DNA of 64,000 nucleotides from the NCBI GenBank assembly GCA_035556495.1, contig DATMEW010000166.1, positions 1 to 64,000 of the forward strand, written 5' to 3'. The notes under the pieces were generated by a model. The model was not told the origin of the DNA, did not search any database, and saw nothing but the letters and a program-made list of their open reading frames with translations. Both the position numbers and the translations under genes were made by a program. This DNA comes from CANKHJ01 sp035556495. Lineage in GTDB: Bacteria > Pseudomonadota > Alphaproteobacteria > Rhizobiales > Xanthobacteraceae. This document shows positions 26,676 through 35,620 of this stretch, piece by piece; within the stretch, counting starts at the first letter, position 1; every line of letters starts with the position of its first letter.

Positions 26676-27296
26676 TCAATCGAGACCTGTGGAGCTTTCG
26701 ACTTGAGCGAGAAGTCGCATTAAAAACTCGTCCAACTGGGTCAATTCGGCTGTGCTGAATTGAGCAAAAGCCTTTTTCGTGGTGAGATCATTGCGCAGCA
26801 GGCTCATGCCCGCATCCGCCGTCTTTAGCCCGCGCGGCGTTAACTCAACCAAAGCGCTGCGCCGATCGTTGGGATCGGACACACGGGATACGAGACCCGC
26901 CGCGACCAGCCGATCAAGCTGCCTTGTCATGGTGGCGGACGGTACGATCAGGGACTTAAATAGGTCTGTCGGCCTCAGCCTGAACGGTGGCCCCTCACGG
27001 CGCAACGCAAACAGCACACGGACATCCTCGCCGCGAACCTTCAATTTCTTTTTGAAAGTCTCGCCGTTTTCGCGCCGAAGATGGAGCGCGAGGCGAAGAA
27101 TGCGAAGCATGATGCCTTGGTGAGAAAAGTCCAGATCCGGTCTTGCATTGCGCCACTGGCGAACGAATTTACCCGCAGCGTCTGTCTCACTACTCCCGAC
27201 CTGATCCCCGTGGCTTTGAGAACGAATGGAGTTCCGACCGCCAGTCTTGCGCCCGGACGCCACCCTTCCCTGCGCCGGACTCTTCTTTTTTGCCAT
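26676..27296 (-). CDS. MarR family transcriptional regulator
   Basis: A 206-residue winged-helix regulator. The DNA-binding region is RLRPTDLFKSLIVPSATMTR followed by QLDRLVAAGLVSRVSDPNDR, with the wing RRSALVELTPRGLKTADAG, all standard MarR features. The N-terminal 50 residues are basic and low-complexity (MAKKKSPAQGRVASGRKTGG). The ATG at 27296 has GAGG seven bases upstream and is preferred over the frame from 27395. It precedes the gentisate operon in the same direction with a 129-base gap, so it probably controls that operon in response to its aromatic ligand. Confidence 0.9.
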   Translation of the reverse strand: MAKKKSPAQGRVASGRKTGGRNSIRSQSHGDQVGSSETDAAGKFVRQWRNARPDLDFSHQGIMLRILRLALHLRRENGETFKKKLKVRGEDVRVLFALRREGPPFRLRPTDLFKSLIVPSATMTRQLDRLVAAGLVSRVSDPNDRRSALVELTPRGLKTADAGMSLLRNDLTTKKAFAQFSTAELTQLDEFLMRLLAQVESSTGLD

Positions 27297-27423
27297 GACA
27301 ACCTCGAATCGCAATGATCTGCTGCTCATGATCATCATAATCAAGAATAAATTACTGATGGCGACAAAACGATACGATCGAAAAGCCTTCTGCAATCGGG
27401 CCCACCAGCCTTCGGCCGGCAGC

Positions 27424-27709
27424 TACTACTCGGCGATGTTGCGATCCGTGGGATGGCAAACGCCAAGCGGGCCAAGCGCATCTGACGGCGGGAGAACCTG
27501 AAGGTCCCCAAAGGTAACGGAAGAAAGGCCGACTCTGGCTGAATGACGGGTCATGCATCCGACTTCGGCCTGAGCACCCCAAGCAGGCCCGGTCCTATGA
27601 CTTCGTCGAAGGCCGGCCCCGCAATAGAGGCAAATTCCGCATGCTCAACATCATCGAAGCATGGCAGCGCTACCACAACATCGGCACACTGCGCTGTGGC
27701 ATTCCGCGC
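27424..27709 (+). pseudogene. IS3-family transposase remnant
   Basis: Conceptual translation across three frames gives pieces of an IS3-type OrfB. First comes YYSAMLRSVGWQ, then after a frameshift AKRI-stop-RRENLKVPK, then after a second shift RLWLNDGSCIRLRPEHPK and SYDFVEGRPRNRGKFRMLNI. The tail (AWQRYHNIGTLR) may be the C-terminal end joined by deletion. No intact catalytic DDE set and no terminal repeats remain. It separates the gentisate operon from the LysR gene. A dead element, well supported by the order of the pieces. Confidence 0.75.
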
Positions 27710-28633
27710 TCATATATCACATTCAATTTCAGCCAGCAGCCAGTCTCGAAAAGCAACCAGCGGAGGATAATTCTCGCGGCTTGGCAGATAAACAAGATAG
27801 TCCCCGCGCCTATCGAACACCATCGGTTCGAACAGAGGCTGTAACACCCCCCTTTCGATGTCCTGGCGAACCATAAAGGTCGGAACGATTGCGATTCCGA
27901 TTCCAGATGCGGCAGCCTGTATGACCATCATGAACTGCTGAAATTCAATCGTAGGACGCGCCAGCTTCTTCGACAATCCATGCTGATCCAGCCACTCCCG
28001 CCAGGCCATCGGCCTTGAACTATGTGAGATCAGCGGCGCCGACAGCACATGCTCCGGTTCTTTAATTCCCAGATCGCGGACGAGCTTCGGCGAAGCAACA
28101 GCGATAACCGCATCCTTGATCAAAAGATGCAGCCTCGCGCCAGGCCAAGAAGGCTCGCCGAATAAAAGAGCTGCGTCGACTTCTCCGGCATTCAAATCAA
28201 ACACTCCCGGGAAGCGCGTATTGAATTGCAAAGTCACGTTGGGGTTTGCGGATACAAAACTTGAAATACGCGGGGTCAACCATCTAGCTCCGAAGGTAGG
28301 CAGAACGCCCAAGCGCAGAATGCCGCCACCCTCTTCGAAAGCGATTGCCTCGCCAGCGGCCGCGAGCAGCCGCGTCATCGCTTCTCCGACTCTCTCAGCA
28401 TAGAATTGGCCGGCGGGCGTAAGCGTGACGCGCCGCCCCACGCGATGGAATAGCGGAAAGCCGATGTTCTGCTCCAGTTGAGCAATCTGGCGGCTTACCG
28501 CGCTTTGACTGAGGTTCAGTTCCTCCGCCGCACGCGCAAAACTATGCGTCCGGGCGGCCGCCTCGAAAGCCAGAATACTTCGCAATGACGGCAAAGCGCG
28601 CCGCGGATATGGAGCATCTTGCATTTTCTGCAT
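27710..28633 (-). CDS. LysR family regulator (GcvA-like)
   Basis: A 307-residue LysR regulator. The helix-turn-helix is at the N-terminus (FARAAEELNLSQSAVSRQIA, then QLEQNIGFPLFHR). The periplasmic-binding-type effector domain follows, with the GcvA-like closing segment YLVYLPSRENYPPLVAFRDW. The ATG at 28633 is used; an ATG at 28624 is equally possible, as no clear ribosome site exists. It is transcribed away from the protocatechuate-type cluster starting at 28926, the classic LysR layout, so it is the probable activator of that cluster. Its stop codon abuts the IS remnant. Confidence 0.92.
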   Translation of the reverse strand: MQKMQDAPYPRRALPSLRSILAFEAAARTHSFARAAEELNLSQSAVSRQIAQLEQNIGFPLFHRVGRRVTLTPAGQFYAERVGEAMTRLLAAAGEAIAFEEGGGILRLGVLPTFGARWLTPRISSFVSANPNVTLQFNTRFPGVFDLNAGEVDAALLFGEPSWPGARLHLLIKDAVIAVASPKLVRDLGIKEPEHVLSAPLISHSSRPMAWREWLDQHGLSKKLARPTIEFQQFMMVIQAAASGIGIAIVPTFMVRQDIERGVLQPLFEPMVFDRRGDYLVYLPSRENYPPLVAFRDWLLAEIECDI

Positions 28634-28925
28634 CGATTTGATGACCAAACATCGCTTTGGGACCAGCCGGGCACCCGTATAAATACACCGCATCACGGAT
28701 CGGCTGAGAAGTCTAGCACCTCTGCCAGGTGTTGCAGGCCACAGCTAACCGCAAAGCTTGGGAGGGATGATGGCCCAGCCAATGTGCGTCAATCGAAAGT
28801 ATGGCCAATACAGCTATCTTGCTTTGCGACTCTCGCATGACACCACTCTCCAAAGCGCTACGGCGTGACGTGATGGATGGATCTGCGCTGTCTCGTATAA
28901 TATTGTTCTCTGGAGCTTCAGCCTG
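28634..28925. promoter_or_regulatory. Divergent control region of the LigAB-type cluster
   Basis: The 292 bases between the LysR start and the amidohydrolase start should hold both promoters and the LysR site. A TATAAT hexamer at 28896-28901, 25 bases before the amidohydrolase ATG, is a possible -10; no good -35 precedes it at standard spacing. No gene is visible here. Confidence 0.4.
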
Positions 28926-29780
28926 ATGGACATCGATGTTTTCGACATCCATGCGCATGTTATCTCGCCTGATGTGGATCGCTACCCACGCGCGCCACTT
29001 GGCGGAATCCTTTCCGATTGGGCGCGTGACCGGCCGACCAGCCCTGAGCAGATGATTGCCGCGATGGACCAGGCAGGCATCAGGCGCGCCGCATTGGTCC
29101 AGGCCTCCACCTGCTACGGCTACGACAATTCACTTGTTGCCGACGCAGTGAAAAATTATCCGGACCGTTTCGTCGGCGTTTTTTCCGTCGATGTTCTGGC
29201 TGCTGATGCGCCGAAGCGAATTCGCGATTGCATGGTGAGTGGCCTATCCGGCCTGCGGCTGTTCACCGCCGGCAGCACGATGTCTAAACAGGCCGATTGG
29301 CTAGCCGATCCTCGCACATATCCCGCATGGGAATGCGTACAGGAATCGGGGCTGCCGGTCTGCGTCCAGATGCGGCTCAGCGCTGTCGATCATCTGCGAG
29401 CGCTGCTCGACCGGTTCCCATCGGCTATCGTGATCCTCGATCACTTGGCCTCGGCAGATGCAAGCGGAGGCTCGCCATACGAGGCAGCGCAGCCTCTGTT
29501 CGATCTGGCACGCTATCCGAACGTATATCTTAAGATCACGATCAGAAACGTGCGCATGATCGCGGAAGGTGGCGGCGCCTTCGAGCCGTGGCTGCGTAGA
29601 ATCATCGACGTATTCGGAGCCTCACGCATCGCCTGGGGTTCGAACTTTCCGACATCGGATTCATCTCTGATCCGTATCATCAACGAAAGCAGGCAGGCCA
29701 TGGCATTTCTGCCACTCGCGGATCAGGAATGGATTTTCCATCGTACGGCTGAGCGTCTTTATCCCGGCCTCACGCGCTGA
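28926..29780 (+). CDS. Amidohydrolase family metal-dependent hydrolase (COG3618-like)
   Basis: A 284-residue TIM-barrel hydrolase. The metal site HxH is in VFDIHAHVISPD, further ligands fit ILDHLAS and the aspartate/asparagine region RIAWGSNFPTSD. Size and motifs match the amidohydrolase 2 group, which includes 2-pyrone-4,6-dicarboxylate lactonase (LigI) and related decarboxylases. Here the last motif reads GSNFP where GTDWP is usual; the metal aspartate is thus replaced by asparagine, which may alter chemistry. GGAGC lies upstream of the ATG. As first gene of the cluster it may hydrolyse a lactone formed downstream of ring cleavage. Confidence 0.85.
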   Translation: MDIDVFDIHAHVISPDVDRYPRAPLGGILSDWARDRPTSPEQMIAAMDQAGIRRAALVQASTCYGYDNSLVADAVKNYPDRFVGVFSVDVLAADAPKRIRDCMVSGLSGLRLFTAGSTMSKQADWLADPRTYPAWECVQESGLPVCVQMRLSAVDHLRALLDRFPSAIVILDHLASADASGGSPYEAAQPLFDLARYPNVYLKITIRNVRMIAEGGGAFEPWLRRIIDVFGASRIAWGSNFPTSDSSLIRIINESRQAMAFLPLADQEWIFHRTAERLYPGLTR

Positions 29781-29789
29781 ATAAGCCAA

Positions 29790-30212
29790 ATGGAGCAGGT
29801 TCTCACACAATTGAAGGAACGCATGACTGACTATCAGGACGACTTTGACGACATTCCGGGAACCGTCTTGTTCAACGGGGAACGGCTGCGGCAAGGCTAT
29901 CAGCTCAACAAATTCCTTTCGTCCTTGGTCGATGCTGAAAGCCGGGCGGCATTCAAGTCGGACCAGGCCGGCTATCTGACCAAGTTCGCCATGACGGAAC
30001 AGCAGCGCGAAGCCGTCGTGAAGCGCGATTGGTCAGCGATTCTGAATCTCGGCGGCAACATCTTCTGCATGACGAAACTTGCAATCGTCGACGGAACGCC
30101 ATTCCAGCATGTGAACGCCATCATGGCGGGGATGTCCCACAAGCAATACGAGGACATGATGAATTCGGGAGGTCGTCACATGGACGGCATTCGATCAAAG
30201 AGAGGCGGATAA
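29790..30212 (+). CDS. Protocatechuate 4,5-dioxygenase alpha subunit-like
   Basis: A 140-residue small subunit of a type II extradiol dioxygenase, related to LigA. Conserved pieces include DIPGTVLFNGERLRQGYQLN, ALFKSD-like AAFKSDQAGYLTKFAM and the cap region GGNIFCMTKLAIVDGTPFQH that closes the active site over the beta subunit. It starts nine bases after the amidohydrolase stop and ends one base before the beta subunit start, so the two subunits are made together. The product would be 4-carboxy-2-hydroxymuconate semialdehyde if the substrate is protocatechuate. Confidence 0.92.
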   Translation: MEQVLTQLKERMTDYQDDFDDIPGTVLFNGERLRQGYQLNKFLSSLVDAESRAAFKSDQAGYLTKFAMTEQQREAVVKRDWSAILNLGGNIFCMTKLAIVDGTPFQHVNAIMAGMSHKQYEDMMNSGGRHMDGIRSKRGG

Positions 30213-30213
30213 A

Positions 30214-31062
30214 TTGGCCAGGATCGTCGGCGGACTCTGCACATCCCACGTGCCACTTCTCGGCCGCGTCATTGACAGCGGCAGAACCGGCGAACCTTAT
30301 TGGCAACCCATTTTCGAGGGTTACGAGCCAACCAGAGAATGGTTGAAAAGCGTGAATCCCGACGTTCTGATCGTGATTTACAACGACCATGCGAATGGCT
30401 TCAACTTCAAATATACGCCGACATTCGCGATTGGCTGCGCGAACGAATTCAATCCGGCGGATGAGGGCAACGGACCACGTCCGGTTCCGATCGTTCAAGG
30501 TCATTCGCGACTGGCCTGGCATATGACCGAATCTCTCGTTCATGACCAATTCGACATGACCATCATGAATGAGATGGATGTCGACCATGGCCTTACGGTG
30601 CCGCTGTCGCTGGTTTGCGGCCAGCCAGCGGCCTGGCCCTTCAGAGTTATTCCGATCTGCGTGAACGTTATCCAGTATCCTCAGCCGTCCGCGCAGCGCT
30701 GTTACGCTTTGGGCAAAGCAATCCGTAGAGCGGTTGAATCCTTCGACGAGGATTTGAACGTCGTGATAGCCGGCACAGGCGGCATGTCGCACCAGATCCA
30801 TGGCGCGCGGTCGGGCCTGATCAACCAGACATTCGACAACTATTTCCTCGATAAGCTGGTGACGTCACCGGAAGAGCTGGCAGGAATTCCGCTCGTCGAA
30901 TACGTGCGCGAGGTCGGTGCCGAGGGTATGGAAATCATCATGTGGCTGACGATGCGCGGCGCGCTCGACGATCGGGTCGATGTCATGCATCGATTTTACC
31001 ATGTCCCAGCCATGAACACGGCCGTTGGAAATCTGGTGCTGGAGAATGCCAAAGCACAATGA
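30214..31062 (+). CDS. Protocatechuate 4,5-dioxygenase beta subunit-like
   Basis: A 282-residue catalytic subunit of the LigB superfamily. Iron ligands fit H12 (TSHVPLL), H59 (YNDHANGF) and E240 (EGMEIIMW); catalytic-base histidines lie in GGMSHQIHG and MDVDHG. These positions closely follow Sphingobium LigB. The start is a TTG one base after the alpha-subunit stop, with GAGGCGG about seven bases upstream. Alternative substrates for the family are gallate or 3-O-methylgallate; the separate alpha subunit favours protocatechuate. Confidence 0.93.
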   Translation: MARIVGGLCTSHVPLLGRVIDSGRTGEPYWQPIFEGYEPTREWLKSVNPDVLIVIYNDHANGFNFKYTPTFAIGCANEFNPADEGNGPRPVPIVQGHSRLAWHMTESLVHDQFDMTIMNEMDVDHGLTVPLSLVCGQPAAWPFRVIPICVNVIQYPQPSAQRCYALGKAIRRAVESFDEDLNVVIAGTGGMSHQIHGARSGLINQTFDNYFLDKLVTSPEELAGIPLVEYVREVGAEGMEIIMWLTMRGALDDRVDVMHRFYHVPAMNTAVGNLVLENAKAQ

Positions 31063-31163
31063 TGCATGTCAGATGGCATGAGACTTCACATTAACAGGCA
31101 CGGCATCAAATCCGCATTGCTCCCTAAACCGGGCATTGGAACGAAAAACGAGGCTTCTACAAA

Positions 31164-31829
31164 ATGAGTGATCCAATGAACGATTCTCTGGCAAAGCCAA
31201 TTCTGCGGGTGCCGGAAAAACCTGCGACATTGCCGCCGGACGTTCATCCGGATTCGCGCTCCCGGCTTCCGCTGGTGAAGCGCGAGAACCTCGATGAAAA
31301 CGGCCAGAAAGCTTATGATGCCATCACCGATCCCAACAGTCGTCTTAAAGCCCAACTGATCGGCCCCGCGGGCATCTGGCTGAATGTACCGGAGCTGTCC
31401 CCGCATATCCGCGAGATAAACTGGTTCCTGCGCAACAATTTTCCGCTCGAAACAAAGCTGGCCGAGCTGATCATCCTGACGGCCGCGCGAGAAGCTGATG
31501 CCCAGATCGAATGGACATCCCATGAGCCGCTGGCGCTCAAGGCCGGTCTGGATCAGAAAGTCATCGATATCGTCAAGTACCGGAAGGCGATCGACGACAT
31601 CGACCCAAAAGAAGCGGCAATCATTCGCTTCGCGCGCGAGCTGCTCGGCGCCAATCACCTGACATCGGAGACCTATGTAGAGGCACTCAATCAGTTCGGC
31701 CAGAAGGCTTTGGTGATGATGGTGTTACTGATGGCGAATTACTCTCAGACGGCCATCATTCTTCACGCGTTCGATCAGCAGTTGCGCCCGAACCTGACGC
31801 CGCTTCTGCCTGTAGCTGACCGTCATTGA
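31164..31829 (+). CDS. Carboxymuconolactone decarboxylase-like protein
   Basis: A 221-residue AhpD-fold protein. The core reads LETKLAELIILTAAREADAQ then IEWTSHEPLALKAGL, the standard CMD signature with a conserved E, W and H. There is no CxxC, so it is not a peroxidase of the AhpD type. True PcaC acts in ortho cleavage, whereas this cluster has a meta-cleavage dioxygenase, so the role here is unclear; such proteins are frequent in aromatic clusters. It follows LigB by about 100 bases, and its stop is 54 bases before the monooxygenase gene. Confidence 0.85.
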   Translation: MSDPMNDSLAKPILRVPEKPATLPPDVHPDSRSRLPLVKRENLDENGQKAYDAITDPNSRLKAQLIGPAGIWLNVPELSPHIREINWFLRNNFPLETKLAELIILTAAREADAQIEWTSHEPLALKAGLDQKVIDIVKYRKAIDDIDPKEAAIIRFARELLGANHLTSETYVEALNQFGQKALVMMVLLMANYSQTAIILHAFDQQLRPNLTPLLPVADRH

Positions 31830-31882
31830 ATGCTCGCTTCTTGATTCAACGTATTCTGGATAGACCGATCCTGGGGAGACCT

Positions 31883-33271
31883 ATGGCCAAACGTAAAGGG
31901 CAGATGAAGCTGGCCGTCTTTATGGGCGGAGACTGCAACTACCATATGGCTGGCTGGCGACATCCAGAGGCTTACGACGACTCCGGCTTGAACTTCCGTC
32001 GCTGGGCTGAATTTGCGCGGACGATGGAGCGCGGCAAGCTCGACATGCTGTTTGTCGCCGACACGATTGGCGTGCCGGGGGCTGATGACCTCGAACAGCT
32101 CAGCCACACGTCGCGGGTCGACAAATTCGACCCGCTCACGGTCCTCGCTGCCCTGTCCACTGTAACGGAGAGGCTAGGGCTCGTCGCGACCTGCGCGACG
32201 ACTTACAATGCGCCCTACAACGTGGCGCGTTCGTTTGCTTCCCTCGATCACCTGACGGGCGGCCGTGCGGGCTGGAATCTGGTCACCGGCAGCAACCGGG
32301 AAGACGCCCTCAACTTCAGCCTGGATACGCATGTCGTCCATGCGGATCGCTATGAGCGAGCCGAAGAGTTCGTGGACGTGGTGCGCGGCCTCTGGAACAG
32401 TTTCGAGGATGACGCCTTTGTTCGAGACAAGGCGAGCGGCCGCTACTTCAATCCGGACAAACTCCACCTTCTCAACCACAAGGGGAAGTACTTCTCGGTC
32501 AAGGGGCCGTTGAGTGTGGCGCGCCCGCCGCAGGGCTATCCGGTTATCGTTCAGGCTGGCAATTCGACGCCGTCGCGGGAACTCACTGCCCGCGTCGCCG
32601 ACGTGATGTTCATGTCGCAGTCCGTTCTTGACGATGCAATGAAATTCTATATCGACGTCAAGGGCCGTCTTGAGAAGCATGGCCGCCGGCCCGACGACCT
32701 CAAGCTCATGCCGGGCGCCTTTATTTTCGTCGGCCGCACGGAAGCGGAAGCCAACGAGCGCTTCGAGGAACTGCAATCGATGGTTCCCCTGCCGGTCGCG
32801 CTGGCGAGGCTCAGCCAGAATCTCGGAGGCATCGATCTGTCGGGCTATGCCCTCGACGAGCCAATGCCGGAGGTTAAGGGCAATTCTGCGCGCATGAGTG
32901 CGCCTGATAATTATATGGCCATCGCGCGCCGCGAAAATCTGACCCTTCGGCAGACTGCCATGCGCGCGGCAACGGCCAAGCATCACTGGATCGTCAAGGG
33001 CTCCCCGACCCAGATCGCCGATCAGCTAGAGGACTGGTTCGTCAACTACGGCGCGGACGGCTTCAATTTGCTGCCGCCCTATATGCCGGGCTCGCTTAAC
33101 GACTTCGTCGATCTGGTTGTGCCCGAACTTCAGCGTCGCGGCCTGTTCCGAACTGAATACGAGGGCAAAACTCTGCGGGAAAATCTTGGCGTGTCGCGGC
33201 CACCAAATCGTCTTCTCCACGCGCGTGATCAAGCCGTCGCAAGACACGCAGCACCCATTGCGGCGCCGTGA
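31883..33271 (+). CDS. Flavin-dependent monooxygenase, NtaA/SnaA/DszA family
   Basis: A 462-residue bacterial-luciferase-like monooxygenase that uses FMNH2 supplied by a separate reductase. The N-terminus (LAVFMGGDCNYHMAGWRHPE) and the core pieces LTGGRAGWNLVTGSNREDAL, HADRYERAEEFVDVVRGLW and PVIVQAGNSTPSRELTAR are diagnostic of the NtaA group, which includes EDTA, nitrilotriacetate and dibenzothiophene monooxygenases. The ATG at 31883 follows GGGGAGACCT and is preferred over the frame from 31826. No reductase gene is adjacent. Substrate unknown. Confidence 0.92.
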   Translation: MAKRKGQMKLAVFMGGDCNYHMAGWRHPEAYDDSGLNFRRWAEFARTMERGKLDMLFVADTIGVPGADDLEQLSHTSRVDKFDPLTVLAALSTVTERLGLVATCATTYNAPYNVARSFASLDHLTGGRAGWNLVTGSNREDALNFSLDTHVVHADRYERAEEFVDVVRGLWNSFEDDAFVRDKASGRYFNPDKLHLLNHKGKYFSVKGPLSVARPPQGYPVIVQAGNSTPSRELTARVADVMFMSQSVLDDAMKFYIDVKGRLEKHGRRPDDLKLMPGAFIFVGRTEAEANERFEELQSMVPLPVALARLSQNLGGIDLSGYALDEPMPEVKGNSARMSAPDNYMAIARRENLTLRQTAMRAATAKHHWIVKGSPTQIADQLEDWFVNYGADGFNLLPPYMPGSLNDFVDLVVPELQRRGLFRTEYEGKTLRENLGVSRPPNRLLHARDQAVARHAAPIAAP

Positions 33272-33366
33272 TCGCTTTCCATCTACAACTCGATATCGAA
33301 CGATGGATCGCCGGCTGACATCCGCTCAAAGCAGATTCCGTTTATAATACGAGGGAGGGTAAACTA

Positions 33367-34338
33367 ATGAACATTTCCAGACGTCAATTCGGTGTCATGG
33401 GGCTTGCGATGGCCAGCGGCGTCATCGGCCGTGCCAACGCACAATCCTATGCCACGCAGGATGTGCATTTCATATGCGGATTTGCACCTGGTTCTGGCTC
33501 GGATCTGATGGTGCGACACTTCGCGGAGAAGATGCGCCCGTTGCTGGGCAGAAATGTTATTGTCGAAAATAAGCCGGGTGCTTTCAGCAATATCGCGACC
33601 GAATATGTGGCGCGCGCCAAGCCTGATGGTCACACGATTTATCTCGCCAGTGCGGGTGTTCTGGCCGCAAACCAGAATACTCTAAAAAAGCCTACCGTCG
33701 ATCTGGCTAATGCTCTGCAAAGCTTCGGCACGATGAATCGCAACCCCTATATGGTCGCCGTTCCCGGAAACTCCCCGTACAAGAGCCTGGCGGAGTTGAC
33801 CGCGGCCATGAAAGCCAAGGGCGACAAGGCAAGTTACGGGTTTCCGGGTGGCAGCGCCAGCAAGGTTATCGGTGCGCTCTATCGCGACATGGCCGGCTTG
33901 AGCTCGGTTGAGGTTCCCTATCGGACAACCGTGGACATGCTGAACGACTTGAAAGGCGGAAACCTCGACTATGCGATCCTTGAGCCGACGGCCGCATTGG
34001 CGCAGGAACGTCAAGGCAATTTGCGCATTCTCGTTATCACCACATCGGAACGGCTCAAGTTCCTGCCTCAATATCAGACGTTTGTCGAAGCCGGACTCCC
34101 AATTCGCGTTTCAGGCTGGTGGGCGGGCTTCGTTCCATCCGCGACACCGCGGCCTATTATCGAGGAGCTGTCAAAGATTCTGGCGAGCGTTACCTCGACA
34201 GAGGAAACACGTCAGTTTCTCGCCAACATCGGCTATGATGTCTGGCTAACGCCTCCGAACGAAGCGCAAGCTTACCTGCGTCAGGAAATCAAGGATTGGG
34301 CTGACTACGTGCGCGTCGCTAAAATCGAGCAGACGTAA
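33367..34338 (+). CDS. Bug/TctC-type periplasmic solute-binding protein
   Basis: A 323-residue Bug receptor with a signal peptide (RRQFGVMGLAMASGVIGRAN ending AQS) and the ligand loops FICGFAPGSGSDLMVRHFAE and ENKPGAFSNIATEYVARAKP. It resembles the Bug protein at 13528 in several of these loops, suggesting they are paralogues. GAGGGAGGG precedes the ATG. Position inside the LigAB-type cluster suggests it captures the aromatic carboxylate degraded here. No transporter membrane subunits are nearby. Confidence 0.92.
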   Translation: MNISRRQFGVMGLAMASGVIGRANAQSYATQDVHFICGFAPGSGSDLMVRHFAEKMRPLLGRNVIVENKPGAFSNIATEYVARAKPDGHTIYLASAGVLAANQNTLKKPTVDLANALQSFGTMNRNPYMVAVPGNSPYKSLAELTAAMKAKGDKASYGFPGGSASKVIGALYRDMAGLSSVEVPYRTTVDMLNDLKGGNLDYAILEPTAALAQERQGNLRILVITTSERLKFLPQYQTFVEAGLPIRVSGWWAGFVPSATPRPIIEELSKILASVTSTEETRQFLANIGYDVWLTPPNEAQAYLRQEIKDWADYVRVAKIEQT

Positions 34339-34432
34339 TAAGCTTGTTGAAAAATCACGAACGAATCCGACAACTGGCAAAGAGTCGCCAGGGCCTTCGG
34401 TTATTCTCAAGTCAAGCTTGGAGAAGGGCGTA

Positions 34433-35539
34433 ATGTCTTCTTACCGTGTTGATCAAATTGGAAGTCTTATTCGCCCTACCCGGCTACTTGATGCCCGCGA
34501 TGAATATAAATCCGAAAAAATCGACCGCGAGGCTCTGCGCCTTGTTGAGGATGACTGCGTGCTGGAGGTTATTGATCTCCAGCGCGCAGCGGGCATGCCC
34601 ATATATACGGACGGAGAAATGCGCCGTGACGCATGGCAGACTGTCTTCAGCGAAGCCGTCGATGGCTTCGAGCCCAATTACCCCCTTCGCGAAGTCGAGC
34701 TGGAAGATGGCCGGCGGGTCAAACTACAGATGCATGTCAAGGCGATCAACGGCAAGCTGAGGCAGCACAGGCGCCTGGCCCAGGCGGACGCAGAATTTCT
34801 TAAACAGCATGCGCCAGGTCCTTTCAAGATCACCCTGCCGAGCCCCGCAGTCGTGGCGCGCTACAGCTACAAGCGCGGCATCACCGATAGCATTTATCCC
34901 GACATTGTCGAACTTCAGGATGAAGTTTGCGCTATCGTAAAGCAGGAAATGCAAGCGTTGGTCGACGAGGGAGCTTCATATCTCCAGCTCGACGAGGGTT
35001 TCACGATCTATGCCGAGCCCGAGCGCCTGAGAATGATGGCCGATGCGCGCGAAGATCCGGAGCAAGCCCTGGAGCGAGACATCGCTTTGGAAAATGCATG
35101 TTACGACGCAGTGCGCAAATCGGGCGTAACGCTCGCGATGCATCTGTGCCGGGGAAGCCGCGCGGGCATTGCGCGGGGGCGTGGTGGGTATGATTGGCTT
35201 GCCACACATTTGTTCGACCGGCTGCATGTCGACCGCTTCCTTCTTGAATATGATAACGAAAGCCGGGTCGGCGGCTTCGAGCCGCTCCAACATATGCCAA
35301 AGGGCAAGGTGGCGGTCCTCGGCCTCGTCAGCAGCACCGATCCGAAGCTGGAAAACCAGGACGACCTTCTCCGGCGGATCGAAGAAGCGAGCAAGTTCTG
35401 CTCGATCGATCAGCTCGCCATCAGCAGTCAGTGCGGATTTCAGGGCGCCGGCAGCCGCGACGGAGCGCATATGACGATCGACGATGAGAAACGCAAGTTG
35501 GAACTGCTTGTGGATACGGCGCGGAAGGTTTGGGGTTAA
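34433..35539 (+). CDS. MetE-like (cobalamin-independent methionine synthase family) protein
   Basis: A 368-residue protein matching the C-terminal catalytic half of MetE. The N-terminus (QIGSLIRPTRLLDARDEY) is the conserved S-x-RP strand; DGEMRRDAWQTVF follows. A zinc site is suggested by MHLCRGSRAG (HxC) and ISSQCGFQG (C). The ATG at 34433 follows GGAGAAGGGCG; a TTG at 34418 is an unlikely alternative. Stand-alone members of this family are methyltransferases or related thiol transferases of largely unknown substrate. In this cluster it might move a methyl group from a methoxylated aromatic compound, but that is speculation. Confidence 0.88.
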   Translation: MSSYRVDQIGSLIRPTRLLDARDEYKSEKIDREALRLVEDDCVLEVIDLQRAAGMPIYTDGEMRRDAWQTVFSEAVDGFEPNYPLREVELEDGRRVKLQMHVKAINGKLRQHRRLAQADAEFLKQHAPGPFKITLPSPAVVARYSYKRGITDSIYPDIVELQDEVCAIVKQEMQALVDEGASYLQLDEGFTIYAEPERLRMMADAREDPEQALERDIALENACYDAVRKSGVTLAMHLCRGSRAGIARGRGGYDWLATHLFDRLHVDRFLLEYDNESRVGGFEPLQHMPKGKVAVLGLVSSTDPKLENQDDLLRRIEEASKFCSIDQLAISSQCGFQGAGSRDGAHMTIDDEKRKLELLVDTARKVWG

Positions 35540-35620
35540 GCTCAAAACACGATGCCGAACGCAAGCGCTGATAGCAGATGAGCGCGGCGCCCTTTGGTGA
35601 GGCATCCTCGAAGGCATTTC

